From an uncultured Lachnoclostridium sp. (GTDB lineage Bacteria > Bacillota > Clostridia > Lachnospirales > Lachnospiraceae): a stretch of DNA of 64,000 nucleotides. A program made the translations under genes and the position numbers. A model generated the notes under the pieces. It saw only the letters and a list, made by a program, of their open reading frames with translations. It made no database searches and had not been told where the DNA came from. The DNA is taken from the NCBI GenBank assembly GCA_946499505.1, contig CAMMSL010000001.1:1-64000 (forward strand), given 5' to 3'. The number at the start of each line of letters is the position of its first letter. The first letter of the stretch is position 1. Of this stretch, positions 1 through 8,870 are shown in pieces.

Positions 1-75
1 TTCAAAGAAATTTTCAAGGGTTGTTGTCTATTGTTCAGTTATCAAGGTTCCTGTCATTCTCTCTCAAGCGACAGC
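1..75 (-). other. Leader of a probable rRNA operon (continues off the left edge)
   Basis: Read leftward, this stretch follows two strong tandem promoters and contains CCTTGATAACTGAACAAT (30-47) and CCCTTGAAAA (about 13-22), which resemble the spacer and leader sequences found before 16S and 23S rRNA genes in Clostridia. A short inverted repeat CTGTC...GACAG lies near its start. No rRNA sequence itself is inside the window, so the rRNA operon is an inference. Confidence 0.5.
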
Positions 76-81
76 TTTAAT

Positions 82-110
82 ATTTTATCAAATCCATTCC
101 GCTTTGTCAA
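82..110 (-). promoter_or_regulatory. Strong sigma-A promoter (downstream of a tandem pair)
   Basis: On the minus strand TTGACA (105-110) is followed after 17 bp by TAAAAT (82-87). It lies 54 bp downstream of another strong promoter and points off the left edge. Tandem consensus promoters are typical of rRNA operons. Confidence 0.75.
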
Positions 111-163
111 GAACTTTTTTATTTTTCTTTTGTTTTTACTGTCTCTCACGAGTCAGCTTAAAT

Positions 164-193
164 ATAATACCACTCATAATTACCATCTGTCAA
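164..193 (-). promoter_or_regulatory. Strong sigma-A promoter (upstream of a tandem pair)
   Basis: On the minus strand TTGACA (188-193) is followed after 18 bp by TATTAT (164-169). The sequence upstream (about 195-300) is very AT-rich with A-tracts, as expected for an UP element. Confidence 0.7.
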
Positions 194-335
194 CCATTTT
201 TTACAAGTTTTTCAACATTTCTCGCAAGTTTTCTTCCGGTACTATATATGGTATTTTTACACGATATTATCACACTATTTTCTCAGATTTTACACTGGAC
301 AAAATTTTGTCTGACCCATCTCATATTCACGGTTT

Positions 336-367
336 AAAAAAACTACCGGACTATTCCAGTAGTTTTT
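336..367 (-). terminator. Intrinsic terminator of the tRNA-Ser pair
   Basis: On the minus strand an AAAACTACTGG / CCGGTAGTTTT stem with a short loop is followed by a T-run (336-341). It sits just after the tRNA-Ser genes and before the tandem promoters. Confidence 0.75.
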
Positions 368-382
368 GCAGATAATATCGAG

Positions 383-472
383 CGGAGAAGGAGGGATTTG
401 AACCCTCGCGCCGCTACTAACGACCTACTCCCTTTCCAGGGGAGCCCCTTCGGCCAGCTTGGGTACTTCTCC
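383..472 (-). tRNA. tRNA-Ser (anticodon GGA)
   Basis: The reverse complement folds as a type II tRNA of 90 nt. The acceptor stem is GGAGAAG/CTTCTCC, the anticodon loop reads CTGGAAA with anticodon GGA, a long variable arm follows, and the T arm has GGTTCAAATCC. The long variable arm and discriminator G fit serine. No CCA is encoded: the bases after the discriminator are CTC. Confidence 0.95.
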
Positions 473-476
473 AAAA

Positions 477-562
477 CGGAGAGGGTGGGATTCGAACCCA
501 CGCGCCCTTTCGGACAAACGGTTTTCAAGACCGCCTCGTTATGACCACTTCGATACCTCTCC
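477..562 (-). tRNA. tRNA-Ser (anticodon TGA)
   Basis: The reverse complement is an 86-nt type II tRNA with acceptor stem GGAGAGG/CCTCTCC, anticodon TGA in a CTTGAAA loop, a long variable arm and a T arm with GGTTCGAATCC. It is 4 bp from the other tRNA-Ser, so the two serine isoacceptors are probably cotranscribed. Confidence 0.95.
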
Positions 563-644
563 ATAGCACGCCGTTTATACAACGTTTTTCAATTTATGCC
601 GCCTGGATAATAATGTATTCACATCACTCCGTGCGACGTGGACT

Positions 645-674
645 ATTCTATCACATATCCAAAATGCATGTCAA
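645..674 (-). promoter_or_regulatory. Promoter of the tRNA-Ser pair
   Basis: On the minus strand TTGACA (669-674) is followed after 18 bp by TAGAAT (645-650). The -35 box overlaps the last codons of ispD, so the tRNA genes can be transcribed independently of the long operon upstream. Nothing else is seen in 563-644. Confidence 0.65.
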
Positions 675-1372
675 GACTTTCTTTTCAAAAATACGCCTGC
701 GATTTCAAGATCCTCTGGTGTTGTGATTTTAATGTTCTCATAGGAACCGTAAAACAGCCTGATCGGATAACCGATCATCTGTTCCACCACCATGGCGTCA
801 TCCGTCACAGTGATCTGTTCTTTCTCCATGAGCATAGCATACGCTTTCCGTATAAGTGCTGTGTCAAACACCTGCGGTGTCTGCACAATCCAGACACTGC
901 TGCGGTCAGGCGTTTCTGCCACCACGTTATCAGGATCCGCAATCTTAACCGTATCTTTGGACGGCATCCCCGCCACACAGGCGTGGTACTCTGAGACACA
1001 TTCATACGCTCGCTCTATCATTTCTCCATCGACAAACGGACGCGCACCATCATGGATATAGACATACCCGTCCTTCGTCTCCCGAAGTCCGTTCCAGACA
1101 GAATTATATCTCTCGGCACCTCCGGAAATAATCTTACATACTTTAGATAATCCATATTTTTCTACGATCTCCTGCCGGCAGTATTCTTCTTCTCCGGCGC
1201 CGCATACAAGAATAATCTCATCAATCCGTCGGCAATCTTCAAATGCACGCAGGGAATAATAAAGCACAGGCTTTCCTCCCATGAGCAGGTACTGCTTATG
1301 TACTTTTGTCCCCATCCGTTTTCCACTTCCCGCAGCGAGCACAATAGCTGTACAGTATTTTTTCTTTTCCAT
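671..1372 (-). CDS. ispD: 2-C-methyl-D-erythritol 4-phosphate cytidylyltransferase
   Basis: This cytosolic enzyme joins CTP to methylerythritol phosphate in the MEP isoprenoid pathway. The 233-residue length is normal. The nucleotidyltransferase signature AIVLAAGSGKRMG is at residues 9-21, and HDGARP (107-112), which binds CTP and metal, is present. The start has a GGGAG site. It is the last protein gene of a long leftward run and follows tsaD by 40 bp. The kinase of the same pathway, IspE, is also in the window at 60173-61060. Confidence 0.95.
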   Translation of the reverse strand: MEKKKYCTAIVLAAGSGKRMGTKVHKQYLLMGGKPVLYYSLRAFEDCRRIDEIILVCGAGEEEYCRQEIVEKYGLSKVCKIISGGAERYNSVWNGLRETKDGYVYIHDGARPFVDGEMIERAYECVSEYHACVAGMPSKDTVKIADPDNVVAETPDRSSVWIVQTPQVFDTALIRKAYAMLMEKEQITVTDDAMVVEQMIGYPIRLFYGSYENIKITTPEDLEIAGVFLKRKS

Positions 1373-1412
1373 TATATTTCTCCCATTCTTTATGCAGCAT
1401 CCCTCAGTATTC

Positions 1413-2441
1413 TCACCGCTCTCCGAGCTTCAGATTCGGCACCGCATTCAGATCCCATCCGTGCCGGGTTCCTGCAAGGTACTCATAGAACGCCGCAGCC
1501 CCGATCATTGCCGCATTGTCCGTGCAGTAGATTGGTGACGGATGATAGAACTTCACGCCTTTTTCTTCACAGGCCTGCTTCATGGCCGCGCGAAGAGCCG
1601 TATTAGATGCCACGCCTCCGGCAATGGCAAATTTGTACATTCCATAATCTTCTACCGCTTTCATCGAGTTCTCTACCAGCACTTCTACCACCGCTTTCTG
1701 GAAAGAAGCCGCGATATCCGCCGGGTCAAAACTCTCACCTTTCATTTTGCATCCATTGATATAATTCAGCACTGCCGACTTCAGGCCACTGAAGCTGAAG
1801 TCATATTCCGCGCCGTCAATATGTGCTTTCGGGAACTTAATGGCATCAGGATTTCCCTCTTTCGCTATCCGGTCGATCTTCGGTCCGCCCGGATAGCCCA
1901 GTCCGATCGCGCGCGCCACTTTATCGTATGCTTCTCCCGCAGCGTCATCTCTTGTACGCCCGAGGATCTCATATTTGCCATATTCCCGCACGCAGACCAG
2001 ATGTGTATGTCCGCCGGATGCTACAAGGCACAGAAACGGCGGTTCCAGGTCCGGATGCTCGATATAATTTGCAGAAATGTGTCCCTCGATATGGTGCACT
2101 CCGACGAGGGGCAGATTTCTTGCGAACGCGATAGCCTTCGCCTCTGCAACACCTACAAGAAGAGCTCCTACCAGTCCGGGGCCATAGGTCACTCCCACTA
2201 CGTCAATATCATCAAGCGTCACATCCGCTTCTTTTAACGCCTCTTCAATAACCTGATTGATCTTCTCAATATGTTTTCTCGATGCAATCTCCGGAACCAC
2301 TCCGCCATACAGCTTATGCAGGTCGATCTGGGATGAAATGATATTTGACAGCACCTCCCTGCCGTTGTGAACGACCGCCGCCGCTGTTTCATCGCACGAG
2401 CTCTCGATCGCAAGGATATTCAGATCTCTGATTTCTTTCAT
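1413..2441 (-). CDS. tsaD: tRNA N6-adenosine threonylcarbamoyltransferase TsaD
   Basis: TsaD transfers the threonylcarbamoyl group to A37 of ANN-decoding tRNAs, together with TsaB and TsaE. The protein starts [20 protein letters not shown], and the metal-binding HHIEGH is at residues 116-121. An ASKH ATPase core and a C-terminal GGVASN segment are seen. I chose the ATG at 2441 because GAGAGG lies 6 bp upstream; a TTG at 2462 would extend it by 7 residues. With that start the gene lies 10 bp from rnz. TsaB and TsaE are in the same operon. Confidence 0.95.
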   Translation of the reverse strand: MKEIRDLNILAIESSCDETAAAVVHNGREVLSNIISSQIDLHKLYGGVVPEIASRKHIEKINQVIEEALKEADVTLDDIDVVGVTYGPGLVGALLVGVAEAKAIAFARNLPLVGVHHIEGHISANYIEHPDLEPPFLCLVASGGHTHLVCVREYGKYEILGRTRDDAAGEAYDKVARAIGLGYPGGPKIDRIAKEGNPDAIKFPKAHIDGAEYDFSFSGLKSAVLNYINGCKMKGESFDPADIAASFQKAVVEVLVENSMKAVEDYGMYKFAIAGGVASNTALRAAMKQACEEKGVKFYHPSPIYCTDNAAMIGAAAFYEYLAGTRHGWDLNAVPNLKLGER

Positions 2442-2451
2442 GTCACGCCTC

Positions 2452-3360
2452 TCAATCTTCAAACATCAGTTCCGCCGACATTCCGTCTTTTCCCGCCTTT
2501 GCCGCCGGGAATATTTTCCGCACGTCATCCATGTACGGCTCCGGTCTTGTCAGGGACGGACTGTAATGTGTCAGCCACATTTCTTTTACCTGCGCCGTAC
2601 GGGCAAGCTCTGCCGCTTCGTAAAACGTCATATGCTTATACTCCGATGCCTTTGCGGCTTTGTCTTTTTCTCCATACATTCCCTCACAGATAAACAGATC
2701 CGACTTCTCTGCATTCCGCCGGATGGACTCTGTAGGACGTGTATCCGTCGTATAAGTCAGCTTAATTCCTTTTCGGGGAGGACCTAATACCATACCCGGG
2801 GTGAAATGCCCGTCCTCGTTGTCAATCGTCTCACCGCCCTGCAGACGGCTCCAGTATTTCAGCGGGATGTCCTGTTCTTTTGCCTTTGCAGCATCGAACT
2901 TTCCTGCCCGGTCAATTTCCATAGTATATCCATAGCAGAGTACATTGTGATTCACACGAAACGCTCTGATACGATAACCATTCATCTCAAACGTCTGCTC
3001 CGCTCCCTGAATTTCTTTATAAATGATCGGAAACGGAAGTTCCGGTGCGATCACGCGAAGGCAGCCCACGACGCGCTCCAGACCTTTTGGTCCGATCATC
3101 GTCAGGGGTTCGGTCCTGTCCGCATTTCCCATGGTAAGGAGCAGACCCGGGAGCCCGCTGATATGATCCCCGTGATAATGGGTAAAACAGATCACATCGA
3201 TGGGTTTAAAACTCCATCCTTTTTCTTTTATCGCGATCTGGGTGCCCTCGCCGCAGTCAATGAGCATGCTGCTGCCGTTAAAACGGGCCATCAGCGCTGT
3301 GAGATAGCGGTAAGGGAGCGGCATCATGCCTCCGCACCCCAGCAAACAAACATCTAACAT
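2452..3360 (-). CDS. rnz: Ribonuclease Z
   Basis: RNase Z is the metallo-beta-lactamase-fold endonuclease that trims the 3' end of tRNA precursors, which matters when CCA is not encoded. The 302-residue protein has the zinc motif THYHGDH at residues 60-66 and later histidine and aspartate ligands in [15 protein letters not shown] and LTHYSPS. The start follows AGAGGG. It sits between tRNA modification genes, and the tRNA-Ser genes at the end of this run indeed lack encoded CCA. Confidence 0.93.
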   Translation of the reverse strand: MLDVCLLGCGGMMPLPYRYLTALMARFNGSSMLIDCGEGTQIAIKEKGWSFKPIDVICFTHYHGDHISGLPGLLLTMGNADRTEPLTMIGPKGLERVVGCLRVIAPELPFPIIYKEIQGAEQTFEMNGYRIRAFRVNHNVLCYGYTMEIDRAGKFDAAKAKEQDIPLKYWSRLQGGETIDNEDGHFTPGMVLGPPRKGIKLTYTTDTRPTESIRRNAEKSDLFICEGMYGEKDKAAKASEYKHMTFYEAAELARTAQVKEMWLTHYSPSLTRPEPYMDDVRKIFPAAKAGKDGMSAELMFED

Positions 3361-3374
3361 ATATTCCCTCTATC

Positions 3375-3608
3375 TTATTCTTCTATATCTGCAGGCAGCT
3401 GAAAGGAAGAAAGGAGTTTGTCATAGCACGACTCGCACAGATCAAAACTGTGTTTTTCTCCGTCTTTATCCGAAAAATATCCCCACGTATAATCTACACT
3501 GAAAACTCCCTCTCTGGGGGTTCCGTCTATAACACTTATCTCTTTTCCGCACTGATTGCAGACAATCTTATTTATTTCTTTTGTCTCTTTTAATTGATAC
3601 TGGCGCAT
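3375..3608 (-). CDS. Small zinc-ribbon protein, unknown function
   Basis: This 77-residue protein has two CxxC pairs, CNQCGKE near residue 16 and LCESCYD near residue 60, which should bind one zinc ion. It ends in a short acidic tail. The start MRQYQLKETKE is chosen because GGAGGAG lies 5 bp upstream; longer in-frame reading to 3707 lacks a ribosome site. It lies between tsaB-rimI and rnz and is probably cotranscribed. Similar small ribbon proteins are common in Clostridia, but I cannot assign a function. Confidence 0.75.
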   Translation of the reverse strand: MRQYQLKETKEINKIVCNQCGKEISVIDGTPREGVFSVDYTWGYFSDKDGEKHSFDLCESCYDKLLSSFQLPADIEE

Positions 3609-3737
3609 ACAATCTCCTCCTGTGTCTCTGCCGTTCCCGGCAGAACCGCCGGACAACAGTAAACAGTTTTTCTTTTTTGCTACGCCTACAGTATATCGAA
3701 CCGGCACTTCAATTGATAGTGGAAACTGCTGCCGCTG

Positions 3738-4925
3738 CTATGCATTGATTTCCAGTTCCCTGCTCATAAGGATCGCATCTTCCACCGGATTTTCATAAAA
3801 CCGCTGACGAATACCATCCTCTTTAAAGTTCAAGCTCTCATAAAGCGCTCTTGCCGCAGTATTTCCACAGCGTACATCCAGAAGGAGTTTTTTGATCCCT
3901 TCTGAACCGCAGACGGATTCCAACTCTTCGAACAGGGCACGGGCTACCCCCTGCCGCTGCAGTTCCTTTACCACCGCGATCCGGGCGATCTCAGCTTCAT
4001 CCACCGCTGTGTATGCAATGAGATAACCTGCCGTCCGCCCTGCTTTTTCTGCTATCAGGCAGATGGTGTTCGCCTGATCCAGAGTCTCCAGTATGGTTTT
4101 TTCACTCCATGCATCGGGAAACAGCTGATGTTCCATTTCCGCTACCGCAGCGCCGTCTTCCATCGTCATTCTGCGCACCTTTGGGACCGCATTTTTCTCA
4201 CGTTCAGCTCTCTCACGCTCAGCCTGCGATTTTCTCAGATACTCAGGCTTAAACTCAGCGGCCATCTCATACCTGCCCGCCTCGTAGTAACGGATTCCAA
4301 GAGCTCCTACCGCTGCCGCTCTCTGCCGGTTCATAAAGGACGGAGCAAAGGAATAAGGAACTTTAAGCCCTTCTGCCAGCATGTCCGCATAGACGGGAAC
4401 GCCGTCTCCCAGAAATACAACCCTCCGCCTGTAAACGTTCAGATGGCGGATCAGTTCCTCCACCGGAACCGCCATCTGCATCCTGAGCACCTGAAAGACA
4501 GGCTCGTCATACAGACTTCCATCTTCGTTTTTCTTATGGGCGAAGGAATAAAGCCCGGTATACACCTGCTTTCTCCGTGCATCCATGATCGGACATATAA
4601 TATCTTCGCAGCCATACAGGCTGTAAGCCATAGCGTCCACTGTAGGCACATGGATGAGCGGCTTGTCCAGAGCAAGGCCCAATCCTTTGGCCGTAGCAGA
4701 GCCGATTCTCAGCCCGGTAAATGATCCCGGTCCTCCCGCCACTGCAATGGCATCGATTTCCGCCAGATCCGCATCGACCATCCTTACCATTTCATCGATC
4801 ATGGGAAGCAGTGTCTGCGAATGTGTCTTTTTGTAATTTGTCGTATATTCAGCGATCGTCTGGTCATTCTCCACGATCGCCACTGTGGCTGTCAGCCCCG
4901 AGCTGTCTATCGCCAATACTCTCAT
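3738..4925 (-). CDS. tsaB-rimI: TsaB-RimI fusion: t6A synthesis subunit plus ribosomal S18 N-acetyltransferase domain
   Basis: Two normally separate proteins are joined in 395 residues. Residues 1 to about 225 are TsaB: MRVLAIDSS, GGPGSFTGLR near 64-73 and the MDARRKQVYTG segment. It is the scaffold partner of TsaD. After an acidic/basic linker (about 225-245), the rest is a GNAT acetyltransferase of the RimI type with the acetyl-CoA loop RQGVAR and a DVRCGNTAARALYE segment. RimI acetylates the N-terminal alanine of ribosomal protein S18. The ATG at 4925 is preferred over a GTG at 4961, which lacks a ribosome site. Such fusions are known in Lachnospiraceae. Confidence 0.9.
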   Translation of the reverse strand: MRVLAIDSSGLTATVAIVENDQTIAEYTTNYKKTHSQTLLPMIDEMVRMVDADLAEIDAIAVAGGPGSFTGLRIGSATAKGLGLALDKPLIHVPTVDAMAYSLYGCEDIICPIMDARRKQVYTGLYSFAHKKNEDGSLYDEPVFQVLRMQMAVPVEELIRHLNVYRRRVVFLGDGVPVYADMLAEGLKVPYSFAPSFMNRQRAAAVGALGIRYYEAGRYEMAAEFKPEYLRKSQAERERAEREKNAVPKVRRMTMEDGAAVAEMEHQLFPDAWSEKTILETLDQANTICLIAEKAGRTAGYLIAYTAVDEAEIARIAVVKELQRQGVARALFEELESVCGSEGIKKLLLDVRCGNTAARALYESLNFKEDGIRQRFYENPVEDAILMSRELEINA

Positions 4926-4976
4926 AGTCTGTCCCGCTTTCTGTAATCTCGTTCTCTGCACGATCTGCAGAGCAGC

Positions 4977-5411
4977 TTACTGCGAATCCGATTCGCTTAT
5001 CGTGATCTTCCGGTAGTCAAATCCCTGCTCAAGATCTTTCTCGATCAGAATATCCGTGCGCTTCTCCGGAAGTATCTCCTCGATCAGGTTTGCCCATTCG
5101 ATCAGAGAGACTCCGTCTCCCATAATATAATCTTCAAACCCGACTTCTTCCATCTCTTCTACATCACCGATCCTGTACACGTCAAAATGATAGAAGGGAA
5201 GCCTCCCCTCTTCATATACCTGTACGATCGTAAACGTGGGACTGTTGACCGGTTCTTCTATCCCCAGCCCTTTGGCCAGTCCCTGTGTAAATACTGTTTT
5301 CCCCACGCCAAGATCCCCGGTCAGGGTAAATACCTGCCCGGGAATCGCATGTTCTCCAAGTTTTTTTCCTATATTAAATGTCTCTTCAGGACTTCTCGTC
5401 TCCAATACCAT
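4977..5411 (-). CDS. tsaE: tRNA threonylcarbamoyladenosine synthesis ATPase TsaE
   Basis: TsaE is the P-loop ATPase that cycles the TsaB-TsaD complex during t6A formation. The 144-residue protein has the Walker A GDLGVGKT at residues 32-39, then NSPTFTIV and HFDVYRI, both typical. The start MVLETRSPEE follows AGAGG by 8 bp; a GTG 24 bp upstream is less likely. It lies directly upstream of tsaB-rimI, so all three Tsa proteins of the t6A complex are in one leftward run. Confidence 0.94.
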   Translation of the reverse strand: MVLETRSPEETFNIGKKLGEHAIPGQVFTLTGDLGVGKTVFTQGLAKGLGIEEPVNSPTFTIVQVYEEGRLPFYHFDVYRIGDVEEMEEVGFEDYIMGDGVSLIEWANLIEEILPEKRTDILIEKDLEQGFDYRKITISESDSQ

Positions 5412-5446
5412 AAAGACATCCTCTTTCTTCTGCACCGCAGCTTCAA

Positions 5447-6625
5447 TTAGTGATGGAACAGGCGAATACCTGTAAACGCCATGACCATGCCGTACTTATT
5501 GCATGTGGCAATGACATTGTCATCTCTCACCGAACCGCCCGGCTGTGCGATATATTTCACGCCGCTCTTATGTGCGCGTTCGATGTTGTCTCCGAACGGG
5601 AAAAATGCATCAGAGCCGAGAGATACATCTGTCAGTTTGTCAAGCCATGCCCTCTTTTCCTCACGGGTAAATACTTCCGGTTTCTCTGTGAAGATATTTT
5701 CCCATGCGCCATCTGCAAGCACGTCCATATATTCCTCTCCAATGTACAGATCAATAGCATTGTCCCTGTCCGCACGCTTGATGCCGTCTTTAAACGGCAG
5801 CTCCATTACTTTCGGGCACTGTCTGAGCCACCAGTTGTCTGCTTTCTGGCCTGCCAGACGTGTACAGTGGATACGGGACTGCTGTCCTGCACCGATACCG
5901 ATTGCCTGTCCGTCCTTTACATAGCAGACAGAGTTGGACTGGGTATATTTCAGCGTGATCATAGAGATCGCCAGATCCATCTTCGCCGCATCTGTGAGCT
6001 CTTTGTTATCTGTTACCACATTAGAGAAGAAATCTTTGTCAATATTGAGTTCATTCCTTCCCTGCTCAAATGTGATGCCGTACACTTCCTTGTGCTCCAG
6101 CGGAGCCGGTACATAGTCCGGATCGATCTGGATAATGTTGTAATTTCCTTTTTTCTTCTGTTTTAAAAGTTCCAGCGCTTCCGGCTCGTATCCCGGTGCG
6201 ATCACACCATCGGATACTTCTCTCTTGATGAGTCTTGCAGTATCTACGTCACAGACATCAGAGAGTGCGATAAAGTCTCCGAACGAAGACATGCGGTCCG
6301 CACCTCTCGCCCTCGCATATGCACTGGCAAGCGGAGAGAGCTCTCCCAGATCATCCACCCAGTAAATCTTCGCAAGCGTCTCTGTCAGCGGAAGCCCTAC
6401 TGCCGCACCGGCCGGAGAAACATGCTTAAATGACGTAGCCGCCGGAAGTCCGGTCGCCTTCTTGAGCTCAGATACAAGCTGCCAGCCGTTGAACGCATCG
6501 AGGAAATTTATATATCCGGGACGTCCGCACAACACTGTGATCGGCAGGTCACTTCCATCGCTCATGTAGATCTTTGATGGTTTCTGGTTCGGGTTACATC
6601 CATATTTCAGTTCTAATTCTTTCAT
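5447..6625 (-). CDS. purH: Stand-alone AICAR transformylase (PurH C-terminal type)
   Basis: This enzyme formylates AICAR to FAICAR with 10-formyl-THF in purine synthesis. The 392-residue protein has only the transformylase part: the catalytic Lys-His is in SFKHVSPAG at residues 65-73, and QSNSVCYVKDG and GIGAGQQSR are present. The IMP cyclohydrolase domain of usual bifunctional PurH is missing; the gene just upstream supplies it. The start MKELELKYGC follows AAAGGAG. It is followed by tsaE after 35 bp. Confidence 0.9.
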   Translation of the reverse strand: MKELELKYGCNPNQKPSKIYMSDGSDLPITVLCGRPGYINFLDAFNGWQLVSELKKATGLPAATSFKHVSPAGAAVGLPLTETLAKIYWVDDLGELSPLASAYARARGADRMSSFGDFIALSDVCDVDTARLIKREVSDGVIAPGYEPEALELLKQKKKGNYNIIQIDPDYVPAPLEHKEVYGITFEQGRNELNIDKDFFSNVVTDNKELTDAAKMDLAISMITLKYTQSNSVCYVKDGQAIGIGAGQQSRIHCTRLAGQKADNWWLRQCPKVMELPFKDGIKRADRDNAIDLYIGEEYMDVLADGAWENIFTEKPEVFTREEKRAWLDKLTDVSLGSDAFFPFGDNIERAHKSGVKYIAQPGGSVRDDNVIATCNKYGMVMAFTGIRLFHH

Positions 6626-6657
6626 CTTCTTATCCGCTCCTTTACGATTTATCACGA

Positions 6658-7371
6658 TTACTGATTCTTATTTACGATCTTTGTCTCATAGTTTCCTGTC
6701 TCAATATCGATATAGCGGACAAATAGTGAAACTTTGTTGTCCTCGTTTAAGCTGTTCCACAGAAGATCCGTAAACGCTTCCATATCATCCGGTATGCCGA
6801 TAAGCTTCGGTTCGCCCTCAAAGCTCGGGAGCGGATTGCCGTCACACATATATGTGTGAATAAAATGTCCCTCGCCCGCTGCCGGATTCTCATAAGCAAA
6901 CGTATAGCGGTTGCAGCTCTCCGGACTTCCGTTATTGCTCTTTAAGATAGACATTGCATAGTTATAGGTACCATTCTCTATATGCATGATTCCGGAAATG
7001 CGTGGTGTATAGTTCGGTCCGTCAGGCTCAAACTCTCTTGAGCGAAGAGTCTGTTCAAATGTGAGCTGTTTGTCCATCCCCTCATAGATCGTGTCCGTCT
7101 GATCACCGTTCGTCACGATTGTCTTATTGCCCAGTACTCTGACCGGCGCATAGATGATCAGGCTCGGGTCAGTCAGCTTTGACGGATCAAACGCCTGCGT
7201 GCGGATCCCCTCCCCGTCCTCTACAAATATACGGTTCCTGCTGTTCTCACTTCGCCCCATGATAAAATAGGCTGTGACAGCTTTCTTCCCATCCGGTGTC
7301 TTCCCGATGATGATCCCTCTTCCGGGATAAGAATTATTCTTAAGCTCCTCCTCAATTGACAGCATCTTCAT
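6658..7371 (-). CDS. purO: IMP cyclohydrolase, PurO-like (archaeal type)
   Basis: This 237-residue protein resembles the IMP cyclohydrolase family first known from methanogens, which closes FAICAR to IMP. Typical parts are YPGRGIIIGKTPDGKKAVTA near residues 10-30 and the following MGRSENSRNR. It is adjacent to a transformylase without its own cyclohydrolase domain, which fits the assignment. The ATG at 7371 is 10 bp after AAAGGAG; longer readings would run into the gene upstream. The family call rests on my recognition of the fold signature and on context. Confidence 0.82.
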   Translation of the reverse strand: MKMLSIEEELKNNSYPGRGIIIGKTPDGKKAVTAYFIMGRSENSRNRIFVEDGEGIRTQAFDPSKLTDPSLIIYAPVRVLGNKTIVTNGDQTDTIYEGMDKQLTFEQTLRSREFEPDGPNYTPRISGIMHIENGTYNYAMSILKSNNGSPESCNRYTFAYENPAAGEGHFIHTYMCDGNPLPSFEGEPKLIGIPDDMEAFTDLLWNSLNEDNKVSLFVRYIDIETGNYETKIVNKNQ

Positions 7372-7387
7372 CTCACTGCATCTCCTT

Positions 7388-8785
7388 TCAATCTTTCTCT
7401 TCTTCCTCCTCGGACGCACGCCGCTGTTTCTTCTTTCCGCCGCGTTCTTCATCGTCCTCCTCTGTCTCAGCGACAGGCTCGATCTTCATCCTGACTCTTG
7501 TGATCCGGTTATCTTTGACTTCCTCTACGGTAAAAACCAGATTTCCCTCCTCGATCACATCTCTGTCATCCTTTCCCGGAATATGGCCCAGCTTCTCGAT
7601 CAGATATCCGGAAAGAGTATCATAGTTCTCCGTCTCCAGCTTCAGGCCAAGTTCCTCGTTGAGATCATCGATCAGGATTCCTCCGTCCAGACGATATTCA
7701 TTTTCACTGACGGCCTCGATCTCCGGAACGACTTCTTCATATTCTTCATTAATGTCGCCCATGATCTCCTCCACCAGATCCTCGATCGTAACAATACCCG
7801 AGAACCCACCGTATTCATCCACCAGGATCGCCATATGGTGTCTTGCCTCCTGCATGGTACGGAAAAGTTCATCAGCCTCTTTTGTCTCAGGCACAAAAAA
7901 CGGTTCGTGCAGCATCTCTCTGATGTTCATCTGCTCGAGACTGTTCTTCCGCAATTCGATCATTACATCCTTGACATGGAGTACTCCGATGATATTATCT
8001 ATATTCTCCTCATAGACCGGTATCCTGTTATGCCTTGTCTCAAGGATCTCATCGATCAGTTCCTCGAATGGTTCGTTAATATCGATGGTGACCACATCAC
8101 GTCTCGGAACCATGATCTCTCTGGCTGTTCTGTCATCGAATGCAAATACAGAATCGATCATCTCACGCTCATCATCGTCAAATGTTCCGCTCTCATTTCC
8201 CATCTTGAGAAGAGCCTTTATTTCCTCTTCCGTGACAGCCTCTTCCTGATCCTCCGTCTTCATGCGAAGGATCCTGAGCACCAGCTTTGTTGAAAAAGAA
8301 AGCAGCCTGATAAACGGTGACAGTATGATCGAAATATAATGGATAGGCATGACAGTCAGCATGCTGAATGCCTCTGCTTTCTGAAGTGCGATCCTCTTTG
8401 GCACCAGCTCTCCGAATACAAGGTTAAAGAACATGAGCACCAGAGTCACACCGTTATGTGCAATCTGCGAACTGTAAAGAATACCTGCTCCGTGCAGCCA
8501 TTCTGCCAGCACCGGTGAAATGCTCGCCGCTGCAGATGCCGATGAATAAAATCCGGCAAATGTGATCGCCACCTGGATCGTAGAAAGGAACTTCGTCGAG
8601 TCCTCGAACAGCCCCTCGATCACCTTTGCCTTTTTATTGCCCTCTTCTGCAAGACTCCGTATTCTGTTCTTATTGACAGATACGACCGCCATCTCGGCTC
8701 CGGCAAAGTAAGCATTCATCAAAGTGAAAAACAACAATAGTAACAAGTCGAATAAAATAGTGTTCCCCGCAGGGTCCGCGTCCAT
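7388..8785 (-). CDS. CNNM/CorC-type membrane protein with CBS pair (HlyC/CorC family)
   Basis: The 465-residue protein has an N-terminal DUF21 (CNNM) region with about four membrane helices (residues 10-160), two CBS domains (about 205-325; REIMVPRRDV and NRIPVYEE are typical) and a CorC/HlyC domain (about 340-425). Members are linked to magnesium or cobalt efflux, and older names call them hemolysins. The tail (about 430-465) is very charged and ends in a Glu/Lys run. GGAGGAG precedes the start. It heads the run that leads into the purine and tRNA-modification genes. A second, shorter paralogue lies at 48882-50252. Confidence 0.88.
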   Translation of the reverse strand: MDADPAGNTILFDLLLLLFFTLMNAYFAGAEMAVVSVNKNRIRSLAEEGNKKAKVIEGLFEDSTKFLSTIQVAITFAGFYSSASAAASISPVLAEWLHGAGILYSSQIAHNGVTLVLMFFNLVFGELVPKRIALQKAEAFSMLTVMPIHYISIILSPFIRLLSFSTKLVLRILRMKTEDQEEAVTEEEIKALLKMGNESGTFDDDEREMIDSVFAFDDRTAREIMVPRRDVVTIDINEPFEELIDEILETRHNRIPVYEENIDNIIGVLHVKDVMIELRKNSLEQMNIREMLHEPFFVPETKEADELFRTMQEARHHMAILVDEYGGFSGIVTIEDLVEEIMGDINEEYEEVVPEIEAVSENEYRLDGGILIDDLNEELGLKLETENYDTLSGYLIEKLGHIPGKDDRDVIEEGNLVFTVEEVKDNRITRVRMKIEPVAETEEDDEERGGKKKQRRASEEEEEKD

Positions 8786-8870
8786 AAAAAATAACTCCTC
8801 CTAACAAAATATTATCAGGAGAAGTATATCATGCACCTGTCATTTACGCAAGATGCAGCTCAATGGTTCA

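Noticed and set aside
1542-2237. 231-codon plus-strand open frame
   Set aside because: It lies wholly antisense to tsaD and shows no recognisable protein features.
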